Position numbers and translations under genes: made by a program
Assembly (NCBI GenBank): GCA_905331475.1
Contig: CAJNYU010004518.1
Coordinates: 62,001 to 126,000, forward strand
DNA: 64,000 bases
Source: Rotaria socialis
Lineage: Eukaryota; Rotifera; Eurotatoria; Philodinida; Philodinidae
Reading direction: 5' to 3'
Notes under the pieces: generated by a model
Database searches by the model: none
What the model saw: the letters and a program-made list of their open reading frames with translations, nothing else
What the model was told of the DNA's origin: nothing
Shown: in pieces, positions 47,466-59,860 of the stretch
Layout of the letters: the number at the start of each line of letters is the position of its first letter
Position numbering within the stretch: the first letter of the stretch is position 1

Positions 47466-50400
47466 CTAAAAAATAGAAACAAAACAAGAATTGAAGAGGA
47501 AGCATAAATCAATGTTGGTAATAGAAAAGAAAAAAAAGATCACGTACACACGAAAAATTTGTGTACATAAATAAGAAAAAATTTCGCCCGGAAATCAAAT
47601 ATAATCGTTTAAAGCACGTCCGTATATGGGTGGAACCAGCAATAGAAAATTGAAAAATGAAGAAGAGATTTCTTTTTTTTTCTCTTCCTCTGTTAACCAA
47701 TCAAACAACTAGTAATGCCAATATCGTACGGTTTATTCTATTTTTGTAACAGAGGAAACCAATCGATTATGAGACGAAGCAATGAGAAAAAAAAAGAAAA
47801 CGAAAAGAAAAAATCAGCAGTCGTATTTACGTATGACGACAATCCAGCTCTTTCTCTGCGCTGTTCCGATACGGATCATTGAGTTTGATTTTTATTCTTT
47901 CTGATTTCTGCTGGCGGCAGCTAACGCTGACATATTCATACAGTGTCTCTCGATCTATTTATTGTTCTTCTTTTCTATAATAAATGATTAAATTATGAAG
48001 GCAATACATACATATATATTTATTTTTATGAATAAAACAGGATTATTCGCCGTCACATTTTCTTTTTGCTCTTACTATCATATTTAAGAACAAGCTTGAA
48101 AGAGAAAAAAGCAACTTCGCGACTGGCGCATTACCTTACCTGTTAAAGAACGAAGTATTGACTACTTCTGTAACATCACCAGTGACGAGCATCATTGTTT
48201 TTTCGTGCTATCTTATGAATAAGACGGATAATCAACAACAAATGACAGGAAAAAAAGAAAGCATCAATCTGTCTGTCCCTCTCTTGCTGTCTCTTTCACG
48301 TTCCCTATCTTCCTTTCAATCTATCGAATGTAAATCAGAAGAACGACAAAAAAATCTATTTTGATGAGAAAGAGAAATCTGCACCAGTGTTCTCTCTGTC
48401 GATGTGCATTCACCGATAGATAATTATGAGAATAAGAAGCGAACCGGTGATGTTGTAGTAGTGGACAACCATTTCGTTCGTTCGTTCTGTCACTTTTTTT
48501 CTCAATGACTGCACTGTAATATCTCATCTTTTTCTTTATATCTCGTTGTACTCAGACAGACAGTCGACGGCAATGGGTAATGTTGAGAGAAGTGGGAGGT
48601 ACTGAGACAAAGTTCTACCAATCACTATCATATATTCAACCGTCACGGATGAGCGCATCCTTACTAACTGCCACTAACATTATATTATTTTCATGCTGCT
48701 GACTAACTCTTCCTTTTCTTCTTTCTCTTTATTTACCTGTCTGACTGCAAAAATATTACCCATCAGTCGATTTGTTGTAAATCATGATGACATCCATCTA
48801 TTATTCCTCATATACACTATCTTTTTTTCTCTTTCTCTCTCTCCTTGTCTTTTCCCTGCATAGCTACAATAACGTATATGCTTGAAGCAGCAGATCGAGA
48901 CGATAATAGGAAAAAACGAGCAGAAGAAAAAAACAGATATATGTCTGTACGTGTGCATATAAAGTGGGATTGGTGCGTGTGGAATTGAAAATAAGCACCT
49001 TCGATTCTTTCTCTCCAATAGAATGTTTGTATTAAAGACAGATAGGTGTGATGACAACTATGAATATACCCTTAGGTTAAAATACATACATAAAATAGTC
49101 ATCCATTTTCAAGAGATAGATCCGACGCACACACACACACACGTCATAAATACGTACGCACGCGATTTGATACTTTACGATCAGAATAACAACAGTAAAT
49201 GAACGAAAAAAAGAAGAAGAAAAACTCCCTGACGTACACTTTTTCGTTGTAGAAAACATTGTTGCACATTCAAAGGATTGACAATGAGATGTTATACTTA
49301 AAGAAGGAGGTTGGTGATAGTAGGAGGAAGCAAAGCCAATGTTCAGAGTAAATGTATGCGTGTGTGTACGTTTCTTTCTATGATGCGGAATTTTATCGCT
49401 GTATTGTGTCAACAATTGGGAGAAGAAGAAGGAAAAAAACGAACGAAATAAAGAACAAGAAGACGGAGAATCATCATCATCATCATCATCAGATCATCAT
49501 ATCTTTGCTATCGATGATACAGTGTACGATTGTCTTCTAAAGCTTGACATTTTTCCTTGCAGACACGTTCTTGGGAAGCGCGGGCGAATACAAAAGAGAG
49601 AAAGACACGAAGAAGAAGAAGAAGAAAAGAAAAAAGACAACGACGAGAGATGACACACATATAAAACGTAAACCGGGAACGAATGAGAGATGAAGAGCGG
49701 ACTGCGAAAAAAGGTCAGAGATTATGGAAGAAGCCTACTATTACACTGAGTGAAAAGAGAAGAAAAACGGAGAAAGGGATTATTCCTTCTAAGTCGTCTT
49801 TAACATGAACATTGTGTATATTGAAGAACAGAACGTGAATTCCAGAAAACAACATTCCGCTTATTTACTTTCAGATTTAGTCTGTGAACGAGTAAACAAA
49901 ATAAAAGGAGATTACCAATTCATTATTATTTTCTTCCGTTTCTGTTTCTTTTTTGTTGCTACTCCTCTTCAATGACAGGAAAATTTTATAAATATCATCT
50001 CTAGTGCAAATTTGATTTATTTAAACTAAACGAATTCTGTATGGCATTTTTACTGTCTTTTTTTTTTGTTGACACAAGAAGGCAGTCAGCAGTTTTCAAA
50101 CTGATAAACCATCTTATCTTTTAATGGCTCGAACGAACAGTACCATAGTATCTTTCTCACACACACACAAACGCATGCTTCAATTTTAAAAACAATGAAA
50201 CGCAAAAACGAAAGAAAGATATGCATGACATGAAGAAAATTTAATAGAATTCGAATAAAAACATACTTGATAATAATGATTGTTGGAAACGAAGGAAAAA
50301 AATAAATAAATATACGCCACAATTTCGATTCGTTCGTTCGTTATGTTGTGTAAGAATCTAGATGATGATATATGATAGAATGGACTGTGACTACTGCTGT

Positions 50401-51534
50401 TCTGTGTTCTATCTGCCACCACATTTTCTCTCACGTGGAGGTCGTTTTCGGAAGAGCACAATTGCCATTTTACGATTACTAGCGGCAGAAGACGAAGAAT
50501 AGAAGAAAAGAGAAATAACGACGAAAATTAAACTGCAGAAAGTAACACGTAAAACGAAGACGAAACAGTGCCACGACATATCATTTTTGTCACATCTTGT
50601 TTCGCTTCATTGCTTTCAATGACAGAGAAAAAAAGGAAAATTTTTTAAAATGAGCTATGCATTTTTTGGCCTTTGCCGATACCTTTTTTTTTATGAAAAC
50701 AAAATCTAGGCGTTGTCATGAAGTTGATTTTGATTTACCAAAGAAATTCTCTTGATAATGTTCAATACGATAATTAACAGAAATCAAATTATCTAAATAC
50801 AAGAAAATTATTTCGAAGAATTTTTCTATGACTAAAATTTTTTCTTTTTTTTTTGTTATATGTAGGAGACATTGTTGAAAACAAGAGAAAATAAATAGGC
50901 GAGAATTTTATATCATGAAATCGAGCTATGTTTTTGTTCGAAAATTTTGTATTCATTATATTTATATGACGCTTTAGCATGTGTTTTACCTTCAAGAGTT
51001 TTAGAATTTCGTTTTTCTAAACGAATGAAAGTATTCGTTAGTACTATATTGATCGAACGGCTAACTATTTATTTAATATGAAACTTTGATAATATAGATC
51101 GATGCATCATGTGCTGCCAATTTTTATCAAATCCCAAATACAATAAATCAATCATGAAAAGAACTATACGATTATATAACAGATAGTATTAAATTGTACC
51201 GATAATCTATTGAATTTCAAGGGGTTTACTACGAGAACTTTGTCCAGTAGTTGAATACATCTTTGCCATGTTCGGTTGGTATAGGTTTTATTTTATATAA
51301 ACTTTGTTTTTTTGTTCAAGTTTAGTACAACGAAATTTCCATATCGATGAAATCAATTTTTCCTTATTATTAGAAAGTTCTAAAATGGTGATTTTTGGTA
51401 AGAAAAAAAAAAGAATAACAACAACAGCAATAGAGCTTCTTCAGTCGAATAGCTTAGCTTTTCGTATTATGATAACGAAGAACTAAACAATCGTAGATCA
51501 TTTTTATTTTATTTTATTATCGCTCATTGTATTT
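47466..51534. other. Long intergenic region, simple repeats only
   Basis: About 4 kb with GA/CT-rich, (CA)n (49127-49141), (CAT)n (49471-49490) and AAG-rich low-complexity tracts. It should contain the promoter and any non-coding 5' exons of the zinc-finger gene. None of the short frames has a domain or credible signal peptide. Confidence 0.5.
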
Positions 51535-52191
51535 TTAAGCAGTTTTGCAAACGGAGTTCTTTTGAAGTGTAATCAATGGATGAATCGAAAATGAGCCACC
51601 AGAAACACATTGAAGTTCTTTTCCACATGGACAACTAAATTTCGATGTTCTTTCTCCACTGTGATGGAATGAACATGTTTGTCCAAGTTGTTTCAATGGG
51701 GCACAATAGCTTGACGTGTGTAAATTGCCTTTAAAAACAAAAGAAACTGATAGAAAAGAATCTGATTGCTCGCTTTAAATAAATGATACCTGAGTCAGTG
51801 AAAGCTCGTTTTCCACTATGATTTGGCTCAAGACAACATGCTTCCGGACCACAGTCAAAATGTGAACCGCAATGTTCATCCATTGCATTCCATACATGAC
51901 TCAAACCACCTATATTAGATTGAAAAGATAAATTAGTAGAATTGCAAAAATTTCAAAAACCTGGTTGAGTCAATTTATCAACGAACGAAGCCATATCTTC
52001 TGATGACATGTTACCCCATTGTGAAACAACTGAGCTAAGAAGATTATTGAAAACACCCGAGGCTATACCACTGATATCTTGGCCATTTACCTATATTTAA
52101 ATCGATGAGAATTATTTTTAAATCGATTCAAACGAAAACTTACTTGAATGGCAACAATGGATAGTAAGCAGACAACGATAATAGAACGCAT
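51535..52191 (-). CDS. Secreted prokineticin-like (AVIT/colipase-fold) cysteine-rich protein
   Basis: Four exons, 52191-52144, 52090-51961, 51909-51790 and 51728-51535, total 492 nt and give 163 residues. Exon 1 is a signal peptide (MRSIIVVCLLSIVAIQ). A linker of about 50 residues leads to a cysteine-rich domain: HCGSHFDCGPEACC, YCAPLKQLGQTC, then FSCPCGKELQCV and a last cysteine in SVCK. This spacing (C-x5-C-x4-CC, CxPLxxxGxxC, CPC..LxC) matches the prokineticin/colipase-like fold, also found in invertebrate astakine-type proteins. Prokineticins proper begin with AVIT, which is absent, so receptor activation should not be assumed. Likely a secreted signalling or protease-cofactor-like protein; the exact family is inferred. 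All junctions are GT-AG and in frame. Confidence 0.75.
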
Positions 52192-52551
52192 GATGATAAT
52201 CGAATAATATTTTTCGAAAAATATTGGTACCAATGAAGAAAAAATGGTTTAATCTATACTCGTTTTTCTTTTGAGAACAGAAAACAGATGTTTTCTATGA
52301 TGATCAAAATTAAGAAAAATCTCACCCGTACTGAAACATGAGCGTAGGCGTTACTGCAAGAACGATGCTTCAAAATAAGCATTTGGATTCGTATAAAATC
52401 AACTATTTTCTTGTAAGAGGGTCGAACAATGTTTGATTTTGTCGACAATCGTGTGATTGAAAAAATAAAAATCACTATACATAATAAAATTTCTTTTATT
52501 GTAAAATAAAATCAATACAGATATTATAAAAAAAAAGAAGAATATAATTCA

Positions 52552-53466
52552 TCATGAGAAGATTAACATGCATGTAGATATTTTAAGGTCATGTATTGTT
52601 GTTACATGTGTTACTACTTTCGGTTCTAGAACAGTTTCGACATTCGTAGTAGGATTAATTTGTTTCTTCCATTTGAAAATATCTCGTACTTGTGATGTTA
52701 TGAATGGCATAGCTATCGATTGAGCAAGAATACCACGTGTTAAACTCAAACCTTGAATGTGACAAGCGAGTGACGTTAAATTATTCGTAATCGCATAGAC
52801 AATTAAAAGAAATTCTGTTGATAAACCGATTCCTGTAGCAGTAAAAAGAAGAAGAAGAAGAAGAGCAATACGTTTTGCAACGAGTAAATCGAACGATAGA
52901 AATGTAAATTAAGCTTATAATAATAAGAGAAGTACCGTACATAAGTGCCTTAGCTGTGGAAAGTGCACGAAGATTTTAAAAAGAAAACGAACAACTTCGA
53001 AAATCAATTTGATTTTCGAAATCTTTTAAAAGTAAATATAGAAGTATATAGAAAAACGATATTAGCCATTGAACAATAACTGTTATGGTGAAAAATGTTC
53101 GTGATTGTAGAAGCTTTCGTTTATATAAAAAAAAGACAACACGAAATAATCGAAATGTTGCTTGTAGAATACATGAATAATAAAATGATGAAATAACAAC
53201 ATGAGTCAAATAGGAACGCAATTGACAATAATAATCATTAAAAGAAACTAATGAATGAAGTTCATCGTACATCCAGTATGACATTACCAAAAGTGTCGTA
53301 AAACCACAGCCAATTAATGTAATGTAAGTGTTACAGGTAAGAAGTAATGAAACATTCGATGTCAAAGAACGAATTTGAATAACGATTAATATCAGAGTTG
53401 CAAGACAAACGAGAAAACTGAATGAAGAAAAAGTAAGAATGATACTTTCCAAAACTTTTTGTGCAC
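52552..53466 (-). pseudogene. Decayed seven-transmembrane (rhodopsin-like) receptor gene
   Basis: Related in layout and wording to the intact receptor at 58880-59818: TM1 near VCLATLILIVIQIRSL, TM2 after NVSLLLTCNTYITLI, TM3 in CQLRSYLTHVVISSFYYSC with LFRVVFF following, and TM4 in TVIVQWLISFFYILLYLLL. Three lesions are visible. The 5' end has no ATG and meets dispersed repeat B near 53466. A stop at 52976-52978 follows RSCSFSF, after which TM5 (MYGTSLIIISLIYISIVRF) continues in another frame. The third cytoplasmic loop and TM6 are missing, replaced by a (CTT)n tract before a TM7-like segment (STEFLLIVYAITNNL) and a tail ending near 52552. An unrecognised intron could explain one lesion but not all. 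Confidence 0.7.
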
Positions 53467-53960
53467 TCAAAAAAAAAAGAGTACAGTATAGAATCGGTCA
53501 GTGTGTCCGGCCGCCCATCCGTTTATTCGATAACTCTTCACAATTACATTCGATTGAGCTGAAATTTTGTGCACAGAATTGTCTCATCAATATCTAGGTC
53601 GAGTTCGAAGATGAGAAGGATCCGTCAAGAAATGGGTGAGTTATCGAAAAAATTGCCATTTTTGACCAGACCATCCCTGAGGGGGGGAGTACAGGGATTT
53701 TTCAAAAAAACTTTTTTTCTCAGAATTATCCACAACATATATAAATCGACTCAGATTTTAACGCTGATTCTGAATCTGATATTAGTTTTGAACTAAATCG
53801 TAGCTTTCTAACGAAACATCGCCTGAAAAACGTCTCAAAATGCACAAAAACTGCATCCAGAAATCAAATTGCCTAGTTTCTCATGATAGTTTTGGTGTTC
53901 AGAATTCTAGAATGGCTCATATGTCTCATGCACTTTTTGCAGTACACATAACTCTCGAAT
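53461..53960 (+). repeat. Dispersed G-run repeat, copy B (most complete)
   Basis: Begins with an A-run between ACTC and GAGTAC. It continues through TCGGTCAGTGTGTCCGGCCG, GAGTTATCGAAAAAATTGCC, a 7-base G-run (53681-53687), ATATATAAATCGACTCAG and ACGAAACATCGCCTGAAAAA. Copy A shares the first half and inverted copy C the second. It has no coding capacity. Its left edge coincides with the truncated 5' end of the receptor pseudogene. Confidence 0.85.
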
Positions 53961-55409
53961 GAAATCCGAAGTTTCCACATTTATTTAAATGTTTGATATG
54001 TGTTCTAATAAGACACGTAGATAATGATAGAATGCAGCTGTGAAAATTGATTTCTCTGAAGTGCGTTATCCATCTCTTTCTTATTTTTAATCTTAACTAG
54101 TGACATTTAAAACTATGATTCCCAGCCATCATTTTATCATCATAGATTTTTATTTAATAAAGTAATTATTTGTTTTATGCTTCGCGTTTCCTTCAACAAA
54201 TTATCTTCTATTATGATTACAGTTGAAGTTATTGCCGTTGGTGAAGTGAAGAGAACGGACTTTTCTCTATATTAAATATGGGTACATTGCTCTCTACATA
54301 GTTTTGAATTTTACAAAACAGAAATTGCATGATTAGAAAATAATTAGGGATACAGCCAGTAATTGAAAATCACAAGTATGTTGATGACGATTGATTTGTA
54401 GAGAAAGCTTCAGCACACTTAATTTTTTTAGTTTATATAAATTGTAATACTAAAACGCAATCATGGCTAATTTAGATTCTGAATGCAATTAGACATACTT
54501 TGGAATCTTTTTTTTTCTCGATGCAACTGCAGAGAAATTCGTTCCTAGAGATAGATCAGATTTTGAGTTTAGATTTTATGTGTCTATAAGATGGTAAATA
54601 TATGTCAAGAAATCTAATGATGATTTTTGAAACTGAATGCCAACCTATTGAAAAATATATTTGTAAATAGCATGAGTTGCAGTTCTCGCGTCAGAAGAAT
54701 AATTTTCTTCGAATGTATTGAATTTCTCAAAACTACTTGGTCACGGTGAAAGATGAGGTATCATATTTTGTTGAACATTGCGCCAAGTTCCAATTAAAAT
54801 AACACATACCTGCAAGTACTTGTGAGTCAGTACGTTCAACCATAGTTTGATTTCTTGTTGTAGGCTTTTTTATAGCCTAAAACCACTGTAGTTGCTGCCA
54901 AGAAAAAGTTTTAGGATACGTACTCTGTGTTGTATTATACCATCGTTCGCCAAGGTTAATAAATATTTATTAGTGCCAATGGTTGCCGCGGAAAATTTTC
55001 GGGTGATGGAAAGAATGAAGAAACATGAGATGTATTTTTCCGTAAAATGGAACTTTGCAACAGTACGAGCAGAAAAATACTTAACTTTATTTTTACTCTG
55101 GTATATATTATTAAAATTCTAATAGAGTAAACTATTCTTCTAGTTCTATAAATAGCTACGATATTTTGTTTTCGTGTTAACTTCGTTCACGCATTTCAAT
55201 CAGCACAATACTAAAATAATTATATGAGTAAATTTAAGCTTGAACGTCAACTGTTGATAGTTACACAATCATAAATATGATTTGGGTTGTTCGTAAATTT
55301 TGTCTATGATAAATGATTCTTTTAGCAAAACTATAAAAGTAAATCTTTGCTTTAAAGTTATCAAATATCGTCATAGAAAATTTTTAAAGGAGTAAATCAA
55401 GGTAGCTAT
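53961..55409. other. Intergenic, no gene recognised
   Basis: AT-rich spacer with short chance frames only. Nothing can be supported. Confidence 0.5.
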
Positions 55410-55892
55410 CTAACGAGGAAACGTTCCCAAGTGACTCGCACCATTTCGATTCATCTTTTGTTGGTTTGTAGGGCTGATCATATATATGACATATGTGAAA
55501 GGGTTCGTGACATTGCTGCTCGGTTTCAAAGTTATGAGCGAAACAATTGCTTTGATAGATGGTGCTATTATCTATTCATTAATATTTCGTTCTTTCGACC
55601 AGGTAGCTCAATCATACTTCTCGAAACATTTTTCGTTCGAGCAAGTTGAAGAATGTTCGTATTATAAATATCTATGGGGAAAATCATCCCCTAGTTGAGA
55701 TATGAGAAGAAGAACAAAAAATAGCACATAGAAGGTGGCACCATCTATTGTAACACATTTTCGCTCATAACTTTGAAACCGACCCGCAATGGCACGAACG
55801 CTTTCAGGTATTTCATATATATGACCGACCTTACAAGCCAACAAAAGAGGAATCGAAATGGTGCGAATCACTTGAGAATGTTCCCTCGTAAG
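55410..55892. mobile_element. Inverted-repeat element with about 165-bp arms
   Basis: The left arm (about 55410-55590) and right arm (about 55720-55892) are diverged inverted copies: ATTCGCACCATTTCGATTCC/T, TTTTGTTGG, TCATATATATGA and GTTTCAAAGTTATGAGCGAA appear in both. Arm identity is roughly 80% by eye, and the centre of about 130 bp is unrelated. Both arms read as similar short peptides (IRTISIPLLL-type), explained by the inversion rather than by a gene. Probably a non-autonomous foldback or MITE element. Confidence 0.7.
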
Positions 55893-58340
55893 ACTGAAAT
55901 CATCATTTCTTATTTATACTGAATTCCGCCTATTTTGCATTAGTTTTTCCGACTGATAAAAAAGAATTAATAAGTCAAATAATAATATACTAGAAAAAAA
56001 AATATCCAAGATGAAATGAGATGGTTTTCTTGCTTTTTATCGACAGGCTATGTATTCGTCTATTTGAGGAAGTTTCAAAAAAAGAATATTTAATCGTTGC
56101 ATTCAGAAAAGGCACTTCTTGTGAGGTTGTTTTTTTTCTCTATTAGTTGTGCACAAAAGTGAGTCTGATTGTATGTTATATTTTTAGTACATTATCAAAC
56201 AGAACTGTCTTCTACTTATGCCATCATCAGATCTTCGGCAAGACCAATCGACGACGCAATATTTTTTTGATGATATAATAAAAATGTAAGAATAATTCTG
56301 CACGTTTTTAACGTGTCGAGCAAACTGTTTAAAATATCCTAAAATGTTCATGACAAAATTTTGTCAATAGTTGACTTAGGTTTGATTAATCGGATTCACT
56401 TTGTTTTGTGATTCGAGCCTTTCCTGATAGCATCATTATTAATCTCGATTAAAAAGATGACTAACTGGGAGATAGTTTAAATGTGACGATGTATTTTTAA
56501 TTGCCAAACCGGAGTGAGCTGTAAATAGATTACCCTTTCACTATCTAGTACTATCGACATATTAGGTTTCGCTTTGTTTTAGTACGACTAAATGAATATC
56601 TATAATGATGTAATATATCGCCTTCTGGTTGTTCTTCGATAATTCTATCAGACGACATGTATAATTGAAAAAGATAATGATAGATAATTATCTATTTGTT
56701 TTTTTTCATCACTACTTTCAAGTTGTTTATGAACAATTTAGAAATACCGAATCATACACTGTTTTTGTTCAAGTACTGAAAATCGATAATAAACTAGAAC
56801 AGAGTTGATTGTTTACTATCATCGAATGCAACGAATATGTTTAATAAAGATTATCTGTGGTATTACATTCCTTCTGTATTTAGAACGTAAAAAAAACCTT
56901 TTATAAACATCAAAATAATTAAATACAGTAAAAAAATACGTATAAGATAGAATAGAATAATTAACTCTGTGAAATTTTTTCAAAAACTTAATTTTTCATT
57001 AAATTGGATTTCACTCGTCTATTCAGATCTAAGTTTGTTTACCGGCAAACGTCTGACTAACAAGTAGAGCATTCAGTATGACTCATAAAAAAGAATATGC
57101 AAGGCTGAATCTATAAAAAATACATTTTCAATTGAAATGTTTATTTTCCTAAAAATATTATTGCACCGCTTGATGAAAAAAAGTCGAGGGGAAATGCCGT
57201 CATTTGCATAAGAGTCGAACAAATAAATGAGTAATAATGAGAATGGTAAAATTTACATTCCTTGATGATAATATGTTATAATTGAGTTTAACTTAAAATT
57301 AGTTTCTGTTGACTAATATGAGCCTATTTTCCCGAACAATCTATTCAATTTATCAAATAAGTGAGCAAGTTTACAAAATTTTAATAGCATTTATGACCCA
57401 GAATTCAGTTTAAAATGTTTATATCAAAAATTCTGGTGCATGTTTTCTATAACTCGAGTGTAAATATACAACATTTAGTATGATATTGTAATATTTTCAT
57501 TTTATTAGAATGCAGAGGGCCAGTCAAAAAAAGGATGAAAATTTTATATTAGGGAGAGTAAAACATTGTATTTTTTTTTGATAATTTTTCATCTACAGAT
57601 GTTTTCCTCTTGCATGTCAATTGCTATATTGTGAAATGAGCACAATCTAAATTCATCTCTCAATATATGCTATAATCGAGGCTTCTCTTTTTCTCTGCAT
57701 ACTTTCATAGTGAGTGTATTTGGAAAATAAATTTATGTGAATAATCCACGGGCATATGTGGTTAGTTGGTGGCATGAAAAAATTTTTTTTAGAGCAAAAC
57801 TCTGAATTTTGAAAGCGAACCTAGAGATATCAATGATTTTATGCATCTAGAAAAACGAGTACTAAACTCGTTAGAGAGAATTTACAAGCCGTTAAGTATC
57901 GTGACCCAACGCTGATATTATTGAATCGATTAGACGATGCCGATACGCTTTGACAAAGAAGTATCAACTGCTTTTGATAGCCGTATAGAAACTAGGCTTC
58001 TGTTATTTCCAGTGAGTTTTCATGTGTAGGTCTACAATATTTTATATTTCCTTTTTTTGTATAAATGCGCGATGAAGAAGTTTATTATTAGTATTTCTTA
58101 GCGAACAGTTTCAATGTAATCGCTATTTGAATTCATTCAAGCATAAAGCTTTTTTCTTATGAGTGAGAAGTACATTGACAAGTAATTAACTTACGTAAGT
58201 AGTGCATTCAATGTTCAATACGGTAAACAGGAAAATCGAAGTTTCTAGACATTCTGATGCTAGACAAAAAGAGTTCTATCTTCACTTGAAGATGTTGATT
58301 TCTTTGGAAAACATCACAGTAGAAAAAGATAATAAAGAAC
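55893..58340. other. Intergenic, no gene recognised
   Basis: About 2.4 kb of AT-rich sequence with A and T runs. No domain, RNA gene or long inverted repeat was recognised. Confidence 0.5.
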
Positions 58341-58648
58341 GTACAATGTGTGAGGCATGTTCAGATTTCCGAAAAAGGAAATTACAGAAATTTCCGAAGC
58401 GTCCATCAACTCGATTACTACATAGCAAAGCAAATGAAAATTTTTTGAAAATATTTGAAAGTTTAGAAATTTCGGAATCTTCTGTAATTTCGGAAATTTC
58501 GCTTTGTACAGAATTTTGGAAATTTCAGAAATTTCGGAAATTGTATAATTTTGGGAAGTACCAAACAATTTAGAACACAAGTACTTGAAATTTCCAAAAC
58601 TTCCAAAATTTCCTTTTTTGGAAGTCTGAACACTGCTGCAATGTGTAC
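58341..58648. mobile_element. MITE-like element rich in GAAATTTC units
   Basis: The ends are inverted copies: GTTCAGATTTCCGAAAAAGG at 58359 onward pairs with the complement of CCTTTTTTGGAAGTCTGAAC near 58612-58631, and similarity extends outward to GTAC at both edges. The interior repeats GGAAATTTC and GAAATTTCGG about ten times in imperfect form, so the element can fold in many ways. No protein is encoded. Confidence 0.6.
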
Positions 58649-58879
58649 ACCTACGCAAGCAGAGAATTAAAGTAAATGCAAACTAGATGGATCATGTAGA
58701 ATTTATTTATAAAGTAAAAGGAACAACAAAGATTCTTTTTGCTTATTAAATCAATTAAATTTCAAGATTGTACCGAGTTTCTTTGATTTACAAAGTAGGA
58801 TGATAAATAATATTTTTTCAAACAGAAATACATTTGCTTCCTTATGTCGAATGTGGATACAAATTTGTTTTTATCAAGT

Positions 58880-59818
58880 TCAAGACATACTTTCCTCGTG
58901 ATTCTGACGATCAAACTCGTTGGCATTATGATATCGGACTCTTATCACTGGACTTGGGTGCACTTGTCTTTGTCTAAGTTTGAATTTTTCGTAAATTTTT
59001 GGCGTTGTTGACGCGACAACCAACGACATGGCAAATTGACTAATTGATGAAACGAATATTTCGAGATAATAGCTGCAGCTTACGGTGTAACCAGTGATTA
59101 TGTAGAGGAGCCAAGCTATAAATGCAGGTATGGATAAAATCTGTAGAATTATAAATAGAATAATAATTCGTTTGAAGACAATTAAATCTCGTCTATTTCG
59201 ATTTTGTCGAGCTTGTAACGCTTGTGTTGTCCGACGAATATATCGTATAATATAGAAATAAATAATAAATATTCCACTCATAGGGAGCATATATAATAAT
59301 AAAATAGTCATTAATGTGACACGTAAACTATCAAGAGGAAGTGAACAACGATATTCACTTAATATATACTGAAAATCGTTGAGAAAAATACTCAGCAGGT
59401 TAAAAACTATAACAAATATCCATTGACAAATTAAAATAATAGAAAATAATCGAAATGATCGAAGTTTTCTTCTCCGGAAGAAAACAATCCGGAACAAACG
59501 AAACAATGCTTGAATAAAAAATGAATATATTAAACTAGACAAACTAACTTGAGCTGCATAAGCTCGAATTTGACATAGTGGAATTCCAAACGAAGGACTA
59601 TGGTTTATGTTACCTAAAAAACCAGCTAACGACGCATCGAATAACGTAATAGAAGTTAAAATCAATGCCACATAATTGTTTCCTATTAAAAGCAGTAAAA
59701 CATTGGACTTCAATAAACGAATATGCATACAAATACAGCTGAAGAAAGTTATGTGTAAAATAATTCCAAAACATAGAATTACTAAATCGAAACCATGAAA
59801 AAACGTAGCAGGATCCAT
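58880..59818 (-). CDS. Seven-transmembrane (rhodopsin-like) receptor, bdelloid-type, intronless
   Basis: A single exon of 312 residues from ATG at 59818 (MDPATFFHGFDL); the frame is open upstream to 59860 but only through a TTG. Seven hydrophobic segments can be placed: about residues 10-31, 41-62, 84-107, 123-145, 168-192, 220-245 and 256-280. A conserved cysteine precedes TM3 (LCQIRAYAAQ) and another lies in the second extracellular loop (YRCSLPLDS). The usual DRY motif after TM3 is replaced by LFRIVFFRRRK, as in its decayed paralogue at 52552-53466. TM6 lacks a clear CWxP (ILQILSIPAFIAWL). The tail is basic, then acidic. Such receptors form large, often intronless families in bdelloids; the ligand is unknown, with chemosensory or peptide reception possible. 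Confidence 0.85.
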   Translation of the reverse strand: MDPATFFHGFDLVILCFGIILHITFFSCICMHIRLLKSNVLLLLIGNNYVALILTSITLFDASLAGFLGNINHSPSFGIPLCQIRAYAAQVSLSSLIYSFFIQALFRLFRIVFFRRRKLRSFRLFSIILICQWIFVIVFNLLSIFLNDFQYILSEYRCSLPLDSLRVTLMTILLLYMLPMSGIFIIYFYIIRYIRRTTQALQARQNRNRRDLIVFKRIIILFIILQILSIPAFIAWLLYIITGYTVSCSYYLEIFVSSISQFAMSLVVASTTPKIYEKFKLRQRQVHPSPVIRVRYHNANEFDRQNHEESMS

Positions 59819-59860
59819 AATGTATATTATATGTACGAAGGTGATATTAATTTGTTGCAA

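Noticed and set aside
59819..59860. Upstream extension of the intact receptor (14 extra codons)
   Set aside because: It begins at a TTG; the first ATG (59818) gives a normal short N-terminus before TM1.
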